Assembly: GCF_004124275.1 (NCBI RefSeq)
Contig: NZ_CP027218.1
Coordinates: forward strand, 124,001 to 188,000
DNA length: 64,000 bases
Direction: 5' to 3'
Source: Pseudomonas sp. DTU12.3
GTDB taxonomy: Bacteria > Pseudomonadota > Gammaproteobacteria > Pseudomonadales > Pseudomonadaceae
The position numbers and the translations under genes were made by a program. The notes beneath the pieces are model-generated. The model was not told where the DNA came from. It ran no database searches and saw nothing but the letters and a program-made list of their open reading frames with translations. The number at the start of each line of letters is the position of its first letter. Positions within the stretch are counted from its first letter, which is position 1. Positions 53,999-62,497 of the stretch are shown piece by piece.

Positions 53999-54089
53999 GT
54001 AGGAGCTGTCGAGTGCAACGAGGCTGCGATCTTTTGATCTTGTTTTTTACAATCAAGATCAAAAGATCGCAGCGTGCCGCAGCTCCTAC
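53999..54089. repeat. REP inverted pair, variant type
   Basis: Left arm GTAGGAGCTGTCGAGTGCAA then CGAGGCTGCGATCTTTTGATC, an expanded variant of the unit; right arm close to standard (AAAAGATCGCAGCGTGCCGC). Lies between the convergent dihydroorotase and DUF3617 genes. Confidence 0.9.
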
Positions 54090-54099
54090 AGGGAATGAT

Positions 54100-54618
54100 T
54101 CAGGCCCGGGGTTTAACGCTGCCGCAGTCTTGCCCCAACCACACCGCGCGGGTTTCCAGGCTGCCCTTCTGGTTGATCCCGATCGCATTGAATGTGCCGT
54201 TGGCCACCGTGGTGAACTCACGATCACTGAGGAACGTCGCCACCCCTGTGCCCTGCGCTTTCGGGCAACTGAAGCGGAATTTCCACTGGTTGCCGGTGCG
54301 ATCGGTGATCTGCTGTTTGCAGCCCGACTGCGGGTCGGCCAGCGGAATGTCATTGGTCGCGACCTGCTCCGGGGTCAGGCAGGCACGAATGCCTTTGCCG
54401 CCGATGTTGATCCCGTTCTTCTCCAGCGCCGCGCGCTGTTGCGGCGTCATCTGCCCTTGCAGCTGGCCGAGGATCGATTGCACATCCATCGGCTGGTCAT
54501 CAACCTTGACGTTGCTCGATGTCATTTCCCACAGCCCCGGCTGCAGCATCTGCGCCTGCGCAACCACCGGCAATGCCAAACCCAGGCCCAGCGCCAAACC
54601 CAGCAGACGAACGTTCAT
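54100..54618 (-). CDS. DUF3617 periplasmic protein
   Basis: 172 residues, AGGAG before the ATG. Signal peptide MNVRLLGLALGLGLALPVVAQA, then the DUF3617 opening MLQPGLWEMTSSNVKVDDQ and the cysteine-containing strands ACLTPEQV, GCKQQITD and FSCPK, with a final DCG. Such proteins are periplasmic and of unknown role. Monocistronic. Confidence 0.88.
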   Translation of the reverse strand: MNVRLLGLALGLGLALPVVAQAQMLQPGLWEMTSSNVKVDDQPMDVQSILGQLQGQMTPQQRAALEKNGINIGGKGIRACLTPEQVATNDIPLADPQSGCKQQITDRTGNQWKFRFSCPKAQGTGVATFLSDREFTTVANGTFNAIGINQKGSLETRAVWLGQDCGSVKPRA

Positions 54619-54749
54619 CGAAAAACTCCTGATCAGTAGTGGCCGTTAGACGTCGGCCGATTGCTTCGGTTCATGCACCAATTAAATAGCGACATTCACC
54701 ACAGAACATGGTCTGTTAAGCATTGAATCTTCCGGAGCAAGGCTGCCCC

Positions 54750-56189
54750 ATGGATTATTTTGGACCGCACATTTTCGGTTATCTGATCGCCCTGATACAC
54801 ACTCTCGGTTTGATCGCCGCGATTCACGCGGTGCTCACCGTGCGCACGGCTCAAGGCTCGATCGCCTGGGCATTGTCGCTGATCTTCATTCCCTACCTCA
54901 CGCTTATTCCGTATCTGGTGTTCGGCCGCAGCACCTTCGATGGTTACATCAAGGCGCGGCGTCAGGCCAACGAACAGATGCGCCAGGCGATCTCCGAACT
55001 GAACTGGCGCCCATGGGTGGAAGAAGCGCTGACGGCGCGTGCGTCGAACACCTACGCGTCATTGCGGGCGATGCCCAAACTCGGTCGCATGCCGTGCCTG
55101 GCAAACAATGAAGTGCAGTTGCTAATAAACGGTACCGCCACCTTCGACTCGATCTTTGATGCTATCGATCAGGCCAAAGAGGCCGTGCTGATCCAGTTCT
55201 TCATCATCCACGATGACCGGCTCGGCCAGCGCCTGCGCGATCTGCTGCTAAAGAAAGCCGCCGAAGGCGTGGCGATTCATCTGCTTTACGATCGCATCGG
55301 TAGCCACGCCCTGCCCCACAGTTACGTACAGGCGCTGCGCGATGCTGGTGTGGAGGTCAAAGCCTTCGCCACGCGCAGCGGCTGGCTCAATCGCTTTCAG
55401 GTCAACTTCCGTAACCACCGCAAAATCGTTGTGGTCGATGGCGTGGTCGGCTTTGTCGGCGGGCACAACGTTGGCGATGAATACATGGGCGAGAAACCAC
55501 CCCTGGCGCCGTGGCGCGATACCCACGTCAAAGTACGCGGCCCGGTGGTGGCGTGCATGCAGGAATCCTTTGCCGAAGACTGGTTCTGGGCCGCACGCAC
55601 CCTGCCGCCGCTGATCCTGCCGGATGAATACCCCGAAGACGGCGTGCTCTGCCAACTGCTCGCCAGCGGCCCGGCCGATGCCTACGAAACCTGCTCGCTG
55701 TTCTTCGTCGAGGCGATCCATGCGGCGACCGAACGGGTGTGGATCACCAGCCCGTATTTCATCCCTGATGAAGCGGTATTCGCAGCGTTAAGACTAGCGG
55801 TGTTGCGCGGTGTCGATGTGCGTTTGCTGCTGCCTTCGCGTCCCGATCACCGCATTGTCTACGCTGCTTCCAGCCTTTATGCCTTTGAAGCCGTGCGCGC
55901 CGGCGTGCGGGTGTTCCGCTACCGGCCCGGTTTTCTGCATCAGAAAGTCGTGTTGATCGACAGCGAGATCAGCGCGATCGGTAGCGCCAATCTGGACAAC
56001 CGCTCGTTCCGGCTGAATTTCGAAGTGATGTTGCTGACCGTCGACAGTGCCTTTGCCGCTACCGTGGAACAGATGCTCAACGATGACTTTGCGCTGGCCG
56101 ACGAAGTCGCCAAAGAAGAAAGCCGGGAGATCCACCGCCTGCAACAAGTCGGCATGCGGATCGCCCGGCTGATTTCGCCAATCCTGTAA
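54750..56189 (+). CDS. clsA: Cardiolipin synthase A
   Basis: 479 residues from ATG 54750 (AAGG 7-8 bases upstream). Two N-terminal membrane helices ([21 protein letters not shown] and [21 protein letters not shown], each trimmed) then two phospholipase-D catalytic repeats: [19 protein letters not shown] and [19 protein letters not shown]. It joins two phosphatidylglycerols into cardiolipin at the inner membrane. Convergent with the cyclopropane synthase gene. Confidence 0.95.
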   Translation: MDYFGPHIFGYLIALIHTLGLIAAIHAVLTVRTAQGSIAWALSLIFIPYLTLIPYLVFGRSTFDGYIKARRQANEQMRQAISELNWRPWVEEALTARASNTYASLRAMPKLGRMPCLANNEVQLLINGTATFDSIFDAIDQAKEAVLIQFFIIHDDRLGQRLRDLLLKKAAEGVAIHLLYDRIGSHALPHSYVQALRDAGVEVKAFATRSGWLNRFQVNFRNHRKIVVVDGVVGFVGGHNVGDEYMGEKPPLAPWRDTHVKVRGPVVACMQESFAEDWFWAARTLPPLILPDEYPEDGVLCQLLASGPADAYETCSLFFVEAIHAATERVWITSPYFIPDEAVFAALRLAVLRGVDVRLLLPSRPDHRIVYAASSLYAFEAVRAGVRVFRYRPGFLHQKVVLIDSEISAIGSANLDNRSFRLNFEVMLLTVDSAFAATVEQMLNDDFALADEVAKEESREIHRLQQVGMRIARLISPIL

Positions 56190-56190
56190 A

Positions 56191-56212
56191 TCCCTCTCTC
56201 AAAGGAGAGGGA
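56191..56212. terminator. Hairpin between convergent clsA and cfa genes
   Basis: TCCCTCTC / GAGAGGGA stem with a 6-base loop, between the two stops. No T-run follows on either strand, so it is a weak or factor-dependent stop at best. Confidence 0.45.
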
Positions 56213-56218
56213 ATAGGT

Positions 56219-57406
56219 TCAAGGGTTATAGATGTCGTCGCGCGTCCATGGCAGTTCATGACTGCCATCCGGATGCGTTTTCACGGCGAGGATCTGGTGC
56301 AGATTGATCCAGCCGCGCGCAAACGCATAAGCACAACCGGCCAGATACAGACGCCAGATACGCAGCGCTTGATCCGGGACCAGCTTGCCCGCCGCCTCAA
56401 GGTTGTCCTCAAGCCGCTCGCTCCAGTGATCGAGCGTGCGAGCGTAATGCAGGCGCAGGCTTTCGACGTCGACAACCTCCAGACCTGCTTCGCTGATCTC
56501 GGCCGAGATCATCGCCAAGTGCGGCAACTCGCCATTGGGGAACACGTACTTCTCGATAAAGTCGCCAGCACCGCGTCCCACCGGTCGGCCATCGGTGTGT
56601 TTGGCGGTGATGCCGTGGTTCATCACCAGACCGCCCTCCTTCACCGCGCCAAACAAGGTCTTGCAGTACTCGGCGAGATTGGCGTGACCAACGTGTTCGA
56701 ACATGCCGACGCTGACCACCTTATCGAAACGCCCATCCTGGGGCAGATCGCGGTAGTCGAGCAGTTGCAGTTCGATCTGGTCTTCCAGGCCTTCGGCCTT
56801 GACCCGCTCGCGTGCCAGTTCCAGTTGTTCTTTGCTCAAGGTAATGCCGAACACCTTGGCGCCGAACTCCCGTGCAGCGTACCGCGCCAGACCGCCCCAG
56901 CCACAGCCGACATCCAGCAGATAGTCGCCTGGCTGCAGACGCAACTTGCGGCATAGATGGCGGAATTTGGCTTGTTGCGCCTGCTCCAGGGTTTCGCTGC
57001 CCGTTTCGAAATACGCACAGGAATACGCCATGTCGCTGTCCAGCCAGAGCTGGTAGAACGCATTGGACAAGTCGTAATGGTAGGAGATGGCTTTGGCGTC
57101 GGTTTCCTTGTCGTGCAAGGCGCGCACCGGCTGGTTGTCGTCATCGTCACCGAGCAAGGCGTTGCTCAATTCGTCGCAGACCCGGATGACCTCGCTGATC
57201 GAGCCCTCCAGTTCGAGCTTGCCTTCAACGAATGCCGCTCCCAGCGCATCAAGGCTTGGATGGGTGAACTGGGAGACCATCTGCGGGTCCTTGACCACGA
57301 TGGTGACGCTGGGCGCCGGCCCCAGATTGAACTCATGGCCGTCCCAGAGCCGCAGTCGAAGCGGTAGCTGCAGATTCTGTAAGGCCGGTGGAAGTTGCGC
57401 GAGCAT
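56219..57406 (-). CDS. cfa: Cyclopropane-fatty-acyl-phospholipid synthase
   Basis: 395 residues, AAGGGGG before the ATG. An N-terminal lipid-binding region is followed by the SAM-dependent methyltransferase domain: HYDLSNAFYQLWLD, LLDVGCGWGGLARYAA (SAM loop), FGITLSKEQLELAR, and SVGMFEHVGHANL with the active-site region. It adds a methylene bridge to unsaturated acyl chains of membrane phospholipids. Adjacent to clsA, so both neighbours modify membrane lipids, but they are convergent and not an operon. Confidence 0.94.
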   Translation of the reverse strand: MLAQLPPALQNLQLPLRLRLWDGHEFNLGPAPSVTIVVKDPQMVSQFTHPSLDALGAAFVEGKLELEGSISEVIRVCDELSNALLGDDDDNQPVRALHDKETDAKAISYHYDLSNAFYQLWLDSDMAYSCAYFETGSETLEQAQQAKFRHLCRKLRLQPGDYLLDVGCGWGGLARYAAREFGAKVFGITLSKEQLELARERVKAEGLEDQIELQLLDYRDLPQDGRFDKVVSVGMFEHVGHANLAEYCKTLFGAVKEGGLVMNHGITAKHTDGRPVGRGAGDFIEKYVFPNGELPHLAMISAEISEAGLEVVDVESLRLHYARTLDHWSERLEDNLEAAGKLVPDQALRIWRLYLAGCAYAFARGWINLHQILAVKTHPDGSHELPWTRDDIYNP

Positions 57407-57491
57407 GGAAAATCCCCCTTGTTTCAGACCGTCAGATCTGAGGGTAGACCATCCTTGAAAAATAGCAGGCTATCGATTTGATTAGCCAAAT

Positions 57492-58280
57492 CTATCGTTG
57501 CAGACGCTCCAGCAAGCCTTCCCCAACCCACTGTTTCAGCCAGGTAACAGCTTGAAGTGGTGCGCCCTCACCATAAATGACTGCTAGCGCAGCGCACAGT
57601 TCGGAGAAATTCCAGCCATCGTGCAACAAGCCACTCAGCGCGTCGGCTTCCGCAGGTTCGAGGCTTCGGTAGCTGCAGATCAGGTCGTTACGCCAGATCA
57701 GGCAGACCTGAGGGATTTCCAGCGTGGTACTGCCAGGGAATTCAGATTGCTCTTTCAGCGACCGCCACAGCGAAAGGCTATTGAAGCGGCACGTCAGCCA
57801 CTGCAACGATGGGCTCGGTTTGACCTGTAGCTCGGGCCACTCTTCAGGGGCGAGTGTCGCCATTTTTGCAATCGTCAGCGGCTCACCGGCAGGCGCATCA
57901 AAGGCTAGGGTGAATGCCCATTCCAGCGCTGCCAATTCGGCCAAGGGGGCACTCTGCTGTGGGATCAGATGCTCGCGGATAAAACTTTCGAAGCCTCTGC
58001 CCAGCCAGCGCAGGCTGTAATGAGCTGAAGGGTTTTCGCGGATGTACGCGGTGGCGAACCGCTCGAATTCTTCATCGCCCATCCAGTGCAGGATGGTCGG
58101 AAAGTCATCATGCAGCACTTCCAGCAAACGCGCCTTGTAGGCGTTGTGATAGATCGCCAGCCCAGTGTCGATATCCAGTGTCGGGCCACCGATCAGGCTG
58201 TCACTCAACACCATATTCGCATTGGCACCGTCATCGAGCAGAAACGCTTCGAACGCCAGTTGCCATTCTTTCAGGCGCAT
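57492..58280 (-). CDS. bufC: Bufferin-maturation partner (HvfC/BufC-type, DUF2063)
   Basis: 262 residues. N-terminal helical DUF2063 domain (MRLKEWQLAFEAFLLD, GLAIYHNAYKARLLEVLHDDFP, YSLRWLGRGFESFI) and a C-terminal domain with IYGEG and WLKQWVGEGLLERLQR. In the known operons this protein recruits the DUF692 oxidase to the precursor peptide. Its start overlaps the end of the DUF692 gene by 10 bases. Last gene of the bufABC operon. It is often mis-annotated as a DNA-binding protein. Confidence 0.88.
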   Translation of the reverse strand: MRLKEWQLAFEAFLLDDGANANMVLSDSLIGGPTLDIDTGLAIYHNAYKARLLEVLHDDFPTILHWMGDEEFERFATAYIRENPSAHYSLRWLGRGFESFIREHLIPQQSAPLAELAALEWAFTLAFDAPAGEPLTIAKMATLAPEEWPELQVKPSPSLQWLTCRFNSLSLWRSLKEQSEFPGSTTLEIPQVCLIWRNDLICSYRSLEPAEADALSGLLHDGWNFSELCAALAVIYGEGAPLQAVTWLKQWVGEGLLERLQR

Positions 58281-59116
58281 TGTTGCCTCCTGGCCAGGAC
58301 TTGGTCGCCCAGTTCACGCGCGGTGTGCAATTCATCGAGCAATTCTTCGAAGGGCGGAAAATGATCATCGCGCTCGAGCAACGTGGCCACCGGGCCGAAG
58401 TGTTCTAGGGTGCGTTGATACAGCGCCCAGACCGGATCGCTCACCGGATGGTCATGGGTGTCGATCACGTAGTCGCCATAGTCGCTGTGCCCGGCGAGGT
58501 GCAACTGGCGGACTTTATCGACAGGCAGATGCTCGATGAAGGCCCACGGATCGAAACCGTGATTGCGTGAACTGACGTAGACGTTGTTTACGTCCAGCAG
58601 CAACTCGCAGCCGCTCTCCCGGCTCAGAGCGGCAAGAAACTCCCACTCGGTGAAATCATCCGACGCGGCGCGCACATAACTGGAGACGTTCTCCAGCACC
58701 AGTGGCCGCTGTAACACGTCCTGCACTTGCGCGACTCGCCCGGCGATGTACACAAGGCTTTCGGCGGTGTACGGCAGTGGCAGCAGATCATGCAACTGAT
58801 GCGCGTTGCCACGGCTCCAGCACAAGTGGTCGGAGATCCACGCTGGTTTGACCCGGTCGGCAAGTTGCTTGAGTTGTTTGAGATAATCGGGATCGAGGGC
58901 ATGCGGGCCGCCGATGGACAAGGACACTCCGTGCATCACCAACGGATAGCGCTCGGCGATGGCGTCCAGGTAATACAGGGCCTTGCCGCCCTGCACCATG
59001 AAATTTTCCGAGACCACTTCAAACCAGTCGACGTGCGGCGACTGTTCGAGGATCTGCTGGTAATAGGCACTACGCAAGCCGAGGCCGTAACCAAGGAAAG
59101 GATGAACAGCAGGCAT
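58271..59116 (-). CDS. bufB: Multinuclear-iron oxidase of bufferin maturation (DUF692, BufB/HvfB)
   Basis: 281 residues from ATG 59116 (MPAVHPFLGYG) with AGGAG upstream; a longer frame has no such site. TIM-barrel DUF692 enzyme with the metal-ligand blocks VMHGVSLSIGG, ISDHLCWSRG, LENVSSY, LLLDVNNVYVSSRNHG and LHLAGH. Related enzymes (MbnB, TglH) oxidise cysteines of a ribosomal peptide to metal-binding heterocycles; here the precursor is the small cysteine protein encoded 64 bases upstream. Acts in the cytoplasm before export. Confidence 0.92.
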   Translation of the reverse strand: MPAVHPFLGYGLGLRSAYYQQILEQSPHVDWFEVVSENFMVQGGKALYYLDAIAERYPLVMHGVSLSIGGPHALDPDYLKQLKQLADRVKPAWISDHLCWSRGNAHQLHDLLPLPYTAESLVYIAGRVAQVQDVLQRPLVLENVSSYVRAASDDFTEWEFLAALSRESGCELLLDVNNVYVSSRNHGFDPWAFIEHLPVDKVRQLHLAGHSDYGDYVIDTHDHPVSDPVWALYQRTLEHFGPVATLLERDDHFPPFEELLDELHTARELGDQVLARRQQCA

Positions 59117-59138
59117 GAGCGGACTCCTGATAAAAGTG

Positions 59139-59164
59139 GCCGCAGTGGCGTTAACCACTGCGGC
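59139..59164 (-). terminator. Intercistronic hairpin between bufA and bufB (leaky terminator)
   Basis: Perfect 10-base stem GCCGCAGTGG / CCACTGCGGC, 6-base loop, followed on the transcribed strand by AC and TTTT. Only 16 bases after the bufA stop. It probably lets most transcripts end after the precursor gene and some continue into the modifying enzymes. Confidence 0.7.
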
Positions 59165-59180
59165 GGCACTTGCCGGTCAG

Positions 59181-59432
59181 TTATTCGCCGACCTTGCCAC
59201 CTGCTTTGTCGCAAGCCGTCTGAGTCATCGCCTTGAAGCCCTGGCCTTTGCACGAACCCATGCCTTTGCAGGCGTGGTCTTTGGTCTTGCAGTCGTTCTG
59301 GCCTTTGCAGGCATTCACGCCGTAGCAGTGAACGTTGGCGTCGGCAGCCATCGCGTTGGTCGCGACACCGGCAAACATCGTGGCGGCGGCCAAAGCGAGA
59401 GCGGTACCAGCAGCAGCGGTCTTGATAGTCAT
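59181..59432 (-). CDS. bufA: Bufferin precursor, periplasmic metal-binding peptide (BufA-type)
   Basis: 83 residues. Signal peptide MTIKTAAAGTALALAAATMF to about ..NAMA, then a ~53-residue mature part with six cysteines in the pattern HCYGVNACKGQNDC, HACKGMGSCKGQG and TACDKAGG. This CYGVN..CKG pattern is that of the second bufferin type (BufA2) as I recall it, not the DUF2282/BufA1 type. Modified cysteines are expected to bind copper or zinc in the periplasm and protect against metal excess. First gene of bufABC; the DoxX-like BufD found in some operons is absent. Confidence 0.88.
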   Translation of the reverse strand: MTIKTAAAGTALALAAATMFAGVATNAMAADANVHCYGVNACKGQNDCKTKDHACKGMGSCKGQGFKAMTQTACDKAGGKVGE

Positions 59433-59543
59433 TTTTCTTATCCTCGGTAATCGTCAGGGGGTGTCGGCTGGAAGGTTGTTCAGTCCCGACATAGCACTAG
59501 AGAGGGCGACCCTGACGGCGTTACAGAAGTGTGAAAAATAATT

Positions 59544-61451
59544 TCAGGTTTCTTCCTTGAGCTTCAACAGCGGCTCCTGAAAACGCAGCAAGCGTCCGGC
59601 GTTGCCGAGTACCAGCAAGGTGCTGAGGTTATGCAGCAACGCGGCAATCATCGCCCCGGCAGCGCCGAGCCAGCCGAATGCAGCGAACACCACGATCACC
59701 AGCGTCCAGCCCAGACCGATGATCACGTTGACCTGCAAGGTTCGCCGGCATTGGCGACTCAGCCGCACACAGGTGCCGAGTCGGCGCAGGTCACTGCCGA
59801 TCAGCACGATGTCGGCCGAGGCCAGTGCGATGTCGGCACCGCCAGCGCCCATCGCCACGCCGACCACACCGGCCTTGAGTGCCAGCGAATCGTTGATGCC
59901 ATCGCCGACCACCATTGGCCGGAAACCATTGTCGATTTCCTTGAGCACGCGATTGAGTTTGTCCTCGGGCAAGGCTTGCGCTTCAACCTCGTGCAAGCCG
60001 ACATCTCGCGCCAGGGCCTGGGCGACACTCTGTCGATCACCGGTCAGCAACAGTTGCCGTCCGAGTCCCAGTTCACGCAACTCATTGAGGGCAAAGCGGG
60101 CTTCCGGTTTGACGCTGTCGGCGAGCAACAGCCAGGCGAGGAATTCACCGTTCAGCGCCAGGCCGGCAATCGGACCGTCGTGCTCAGGCACGGCTGTCGT
60201 GGCGATGCCCAGGCGGCCGAACAACTCCGGTCGGCCCAATGCCGCTTCGCCCTGCTCGGTCATGGCGACCACACCCAGGCCTTGGCGCTCATGAATATCC
60301 TTGAGTGACCAACACGCCTCTTGGCTGACCAAGCCCGCCAGAGCCCGGCTGACCGGGTGACTGCTCGCCGCGCCGAGACTGGCCGCCAACGCCATGACCG
60401 TCGATGAATCGGCGCACGGACTGTTGATCGACTGCAAACGCAAAGTGCCGTACGTCAGGGTGCCGGTCTTATCGACCACCAGCGAGGTGAGGTCGGCCAG
60501 CTCTTCGAGGAATGCCGAACTGCGGATAAGAATGCCGTGCCGTGCCGCCACCGCCACACCGGCAATCGCCGTCGCCGGGGCGGACAGCACCAATGCGCAC
60601 GGACAGGCCGCGACCAACACGGCAAGCATCGCTTGCGCATCATTGGTGATAAACCACGTCACTGCCGCGAGCAGCAACACCAACACCATGTAACTGCCGG
60701 CATAACGCTCGAGCAAACGGGTAATTGGCGGCTTCGATCGCTCGGCGTTTTGCATCAGGGCAATGACTTTGCCCAGTGTCGATTCATCGCCGGTGCGGGT
60801 CACTTCGATGCGCAGCAGACCATCGAGGTTGATCGCACCACCGAATACAGTCATGCCAACGCCCGCTTCCACCGGCACCGATTCTCCGGTAATCGAGGCC
60901 GTATCGAGGCTGCCCTGTCCGGACAGTACCCGACCGTCCGCCGGCACCCGATCTCCGGCTCGCACCTCAACCGTGTCGCCGGATTTCAGCGTGCCGTTAT
61001 CCACTTCGATGATCGAACCATCCGCCTGAACCTTACGCGCGTGGCTGCGGGTCAGTTGGCCGAGGGCATGAATCGCTTCCTGCGAACCAATCACGCTGCG
61101 CTCTTCCAGTACATGGCCAAAGATCATGATGATCGGCAGCAACGCCGCAGTCAGCAGATCGCCGGTCGCCCACGCCCCAAGCATTGCCAAGGCGATCAAC
61201 TGATCAGTAATCCCGTGCAGACTCGGGTAACGCAGGCTGTACCACGCCGAACGCATTACCGGGACAGCCACCAATAAAGAGGCAAAACCCAGCAGTAACT
61301 GACTGACGCCGGATTGTTCCGGCATCATCCAGCGCCAAATCAAGCCGAGGCTCAGCAGACCCAGTGCGAGCATGGCCAAGGTCAATTGACGCGCCGCGCG
61401 GCGTTGTTCGGCCGAGGACAACAGGCTCGGTGCAGCAGTGGTCGCGCTCAT
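59544..61451 (-). CDS. P1B-type heavy-metal-translocating ATPase
   Basis: 635 residues, no N-terminal CxxC metal-binding domain. Eight membrane helices by pattern, with ITGESVPVE (actuator TGE), CPC in VAACPCALVLSAPATA, DKTGTLTYG (phosphorylated Asp), SSHPVSRAL (HP motif) and GDGINDSLAL. The last membrane segment reads ALLHNLSTLLVLGNAGRLL, where Zn/Cd pumps usually have DTGAT, so the metal cannot be assigned safely. It pumps a metal out of the cytoplasm. Its start overlaps the stop of the HflC-like gene (ATGA), so it is co-translated with three SPFH proteins; the bufferin operon follows 111 bases further. Confidence 0.93.
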   Translation of the reverse strand: MSATTAAPSLLSSAEQRRAARQLTLAMLALGLLSLGLIWRWMMPEQSGVSQLLLGFASLLVAVPVMRSAWYSLRYPSLHGITDQLIALAMLGAWATGDLLTAALLPIIMIFGHVLEERSVIGSQEAIHALGQLTRSHARKVQADGSIIEVDNGTLKSGDTVEVRAGDRVPADGRVLSGQGSLDTASITGESVPVEAGVGMTVFGGAINLDGLLRIEVTRTGDESTLGKVIALMQNAERSKPPITRLLERYAGSYMVLVLLLAAVTWFITNDAQAMLAVLVAACPCALVLSAPATAIAGVAVAARHGILIRSSAFLEELADLTSLVVDKTGTLTYGTLRLQSINSPCADSSTVMALAASLGAASSHPVSRALAGLVSQEACWSLKDIHERQGLGVVAMTEQGEAALGRPELFGRLGIATTAVPEHDGPIAGLALNGEFLAWLLLADSVKPEARFALNELRELGLGRQLLLTGDRQSVAQALARDVGLHEVEAQALPEDKLNRVLKEIDNGFRPMVVGDGINDSLALKAGVVGVAMGAGGADIALASADIVLIGSDLRRLGTCVRLSRQCRRTLQVNVIIGLGWTLVIVVFAAFGWLGAAGAMIAALLHNLSTLLVLGNAGRLLRFQEPLLKLKEET

Positions 61452-62497
61452 TTACTGGCTCCCTGAATGATCAGGCGGGAATCGTCGTTCGGGTCGACCG
61501 TGGTCACCGATCCGGCCTGACCGAGAATCTTCGGCATGCGCTCGCGGTACAGACGCAGGAGCATCTGCGGGTCGGTGGCGCTGGCCAGACTCGATACGGT
61601 GGCGGTGTCGGCAGAAGCTTTCGCCAGGCGTTCGCCGGCCTGTGCATGGGCGACCTGCAACGTTCGGTCAGCTTGTTCGTTGGCGGTTTGAGTGAGTTTC
61701 TCGGCGTCAGTGCGTGCGTTGGCCACGGCTTTGTCGGCTTGCTGACTGGCGGTCAAAACCGCGTTGAAAGCACTGACCGCTGGGTCCGGCAAACTCGATT
61801 GCACATCGACTCGCGCTACCTCAATGCCGATACCCTGGCCGCTCGCCTTCAAGTTTGCCAAGCGTTGGTTGATGCCTTGCACCAGATCACCACGGAGTTT
61901 TTCACGACGCTCGGCAGCCTGATTATCGGCCCCGATCAGTTCCGGTCGGGCGACCAGAATGGTGTCCAGATCCCGCGCAGCTGTCAGTGCCACAGCACTG
62001 CGTGTCACCAGACGATCGAGTGCCGGCAAGACATGTTCGCCTTGCAGGACAAAGTCATACGGGTCGGTGACTTTGTAAAACACGCGGACATCCAGTTGCA
62101 CCACACCGGCGTCACCGGTCAATAAGTAACCCGAGCCGGCCAATGCATCGCTCAAAGGTGTTGCGAACGAGGCCGCCCGATCAGCCTTGAGCGCCTCATC
62201 CGTGCGCAGCAGGTTTTCCACACGGCGCTCGATGACCCGATCCGCCGCTGGCAACAAAACCACTTTCTCGAATGGCTGTGGCCACGCCAACAACAGACCG
62301 GCATTCTGAATGCGATCCAGCGCACCAAAGTGCAAAACCACCGCTCGATTCTGCGGATCGATCTGCCGCACATTGGAGAACGCCCAAGCCAACGCGGCCA
62401 GTACCGTCACCGCGTATAAGGCAAAAAACGCCAAACGTCCCGCTTGAATCCATGGGCTATTGAGCGAATGTGTTCCACGTGGAACTTCTTCACTCAT
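61448..62497 (-). CDS. HflC-like SPFH membrane protein
   Basis: 349 residues. One membrane helix (AFFALYAVTVLAALAWAF, residues ~23-42), an SPFH/band-7 domain (NRAVVLHFGALDRIQNAGLLLAWP, VQLDVRVFYKVTDPYDF) and a long Ala-rich coiled coil (~240-315). SPFH proteins form large membrane cages or microdomains; HflK/HflC enclose the FtsH protease, but no ftsH gene is near and this is not the hflX-adjacent copy. Overlaps the upstream SPFH gene and the downstream P1B ATPase gene by 4 bases each. Its fourth to tenth codons contain a parS-like site. Confidence 0.88.
   Translation of the reverse strand: MSEEVPRGTHSLNSPWIQAGRLAFFALYAVTVLAALAWAFSNVRQIDPQNRAVVLHFGALDRIQNAGLLLAWPQPFEKVVLLPAADRVIERRVENLLRTDEALKADRAASFATPLSDALAGSGYLLTGDAGVVQLDVRVFYKVTDPYDFVLQGEHVLPALDRLVTRSAVALTAARDLDTILVARPELIGADNQAAERREKLRGDLVQGINQRLANLKASGQGIGIEVARVDVQSSLPDPAVSAFNAVLTASQQADKAVANARTDAEKLTQTANEQADRTLQVAHAQAGERLAKASADTATVSSLASATDPQMLLRLYRERMPKILGQAGSVTTVDPNDDSRLIIQGASK
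62472..62487. promoter_or_regulatory. parS-like ParB site at the start of the HflC-like gene
   Basis: TGTTCCACGTGGAACT, identical to the site in folE2 13.3 kb away. It lies in codons 4-9 of the HflC-like gene (encoding EVPRGTH). Confidence 0.82.

Noticed and set aside
57492..58280. DUF2063 protein as a DNA-binding regulator
   Set aside because: Despite the common database label, its position after a DUF692 gene and a cysteine precursor fits the bufferin partner role.
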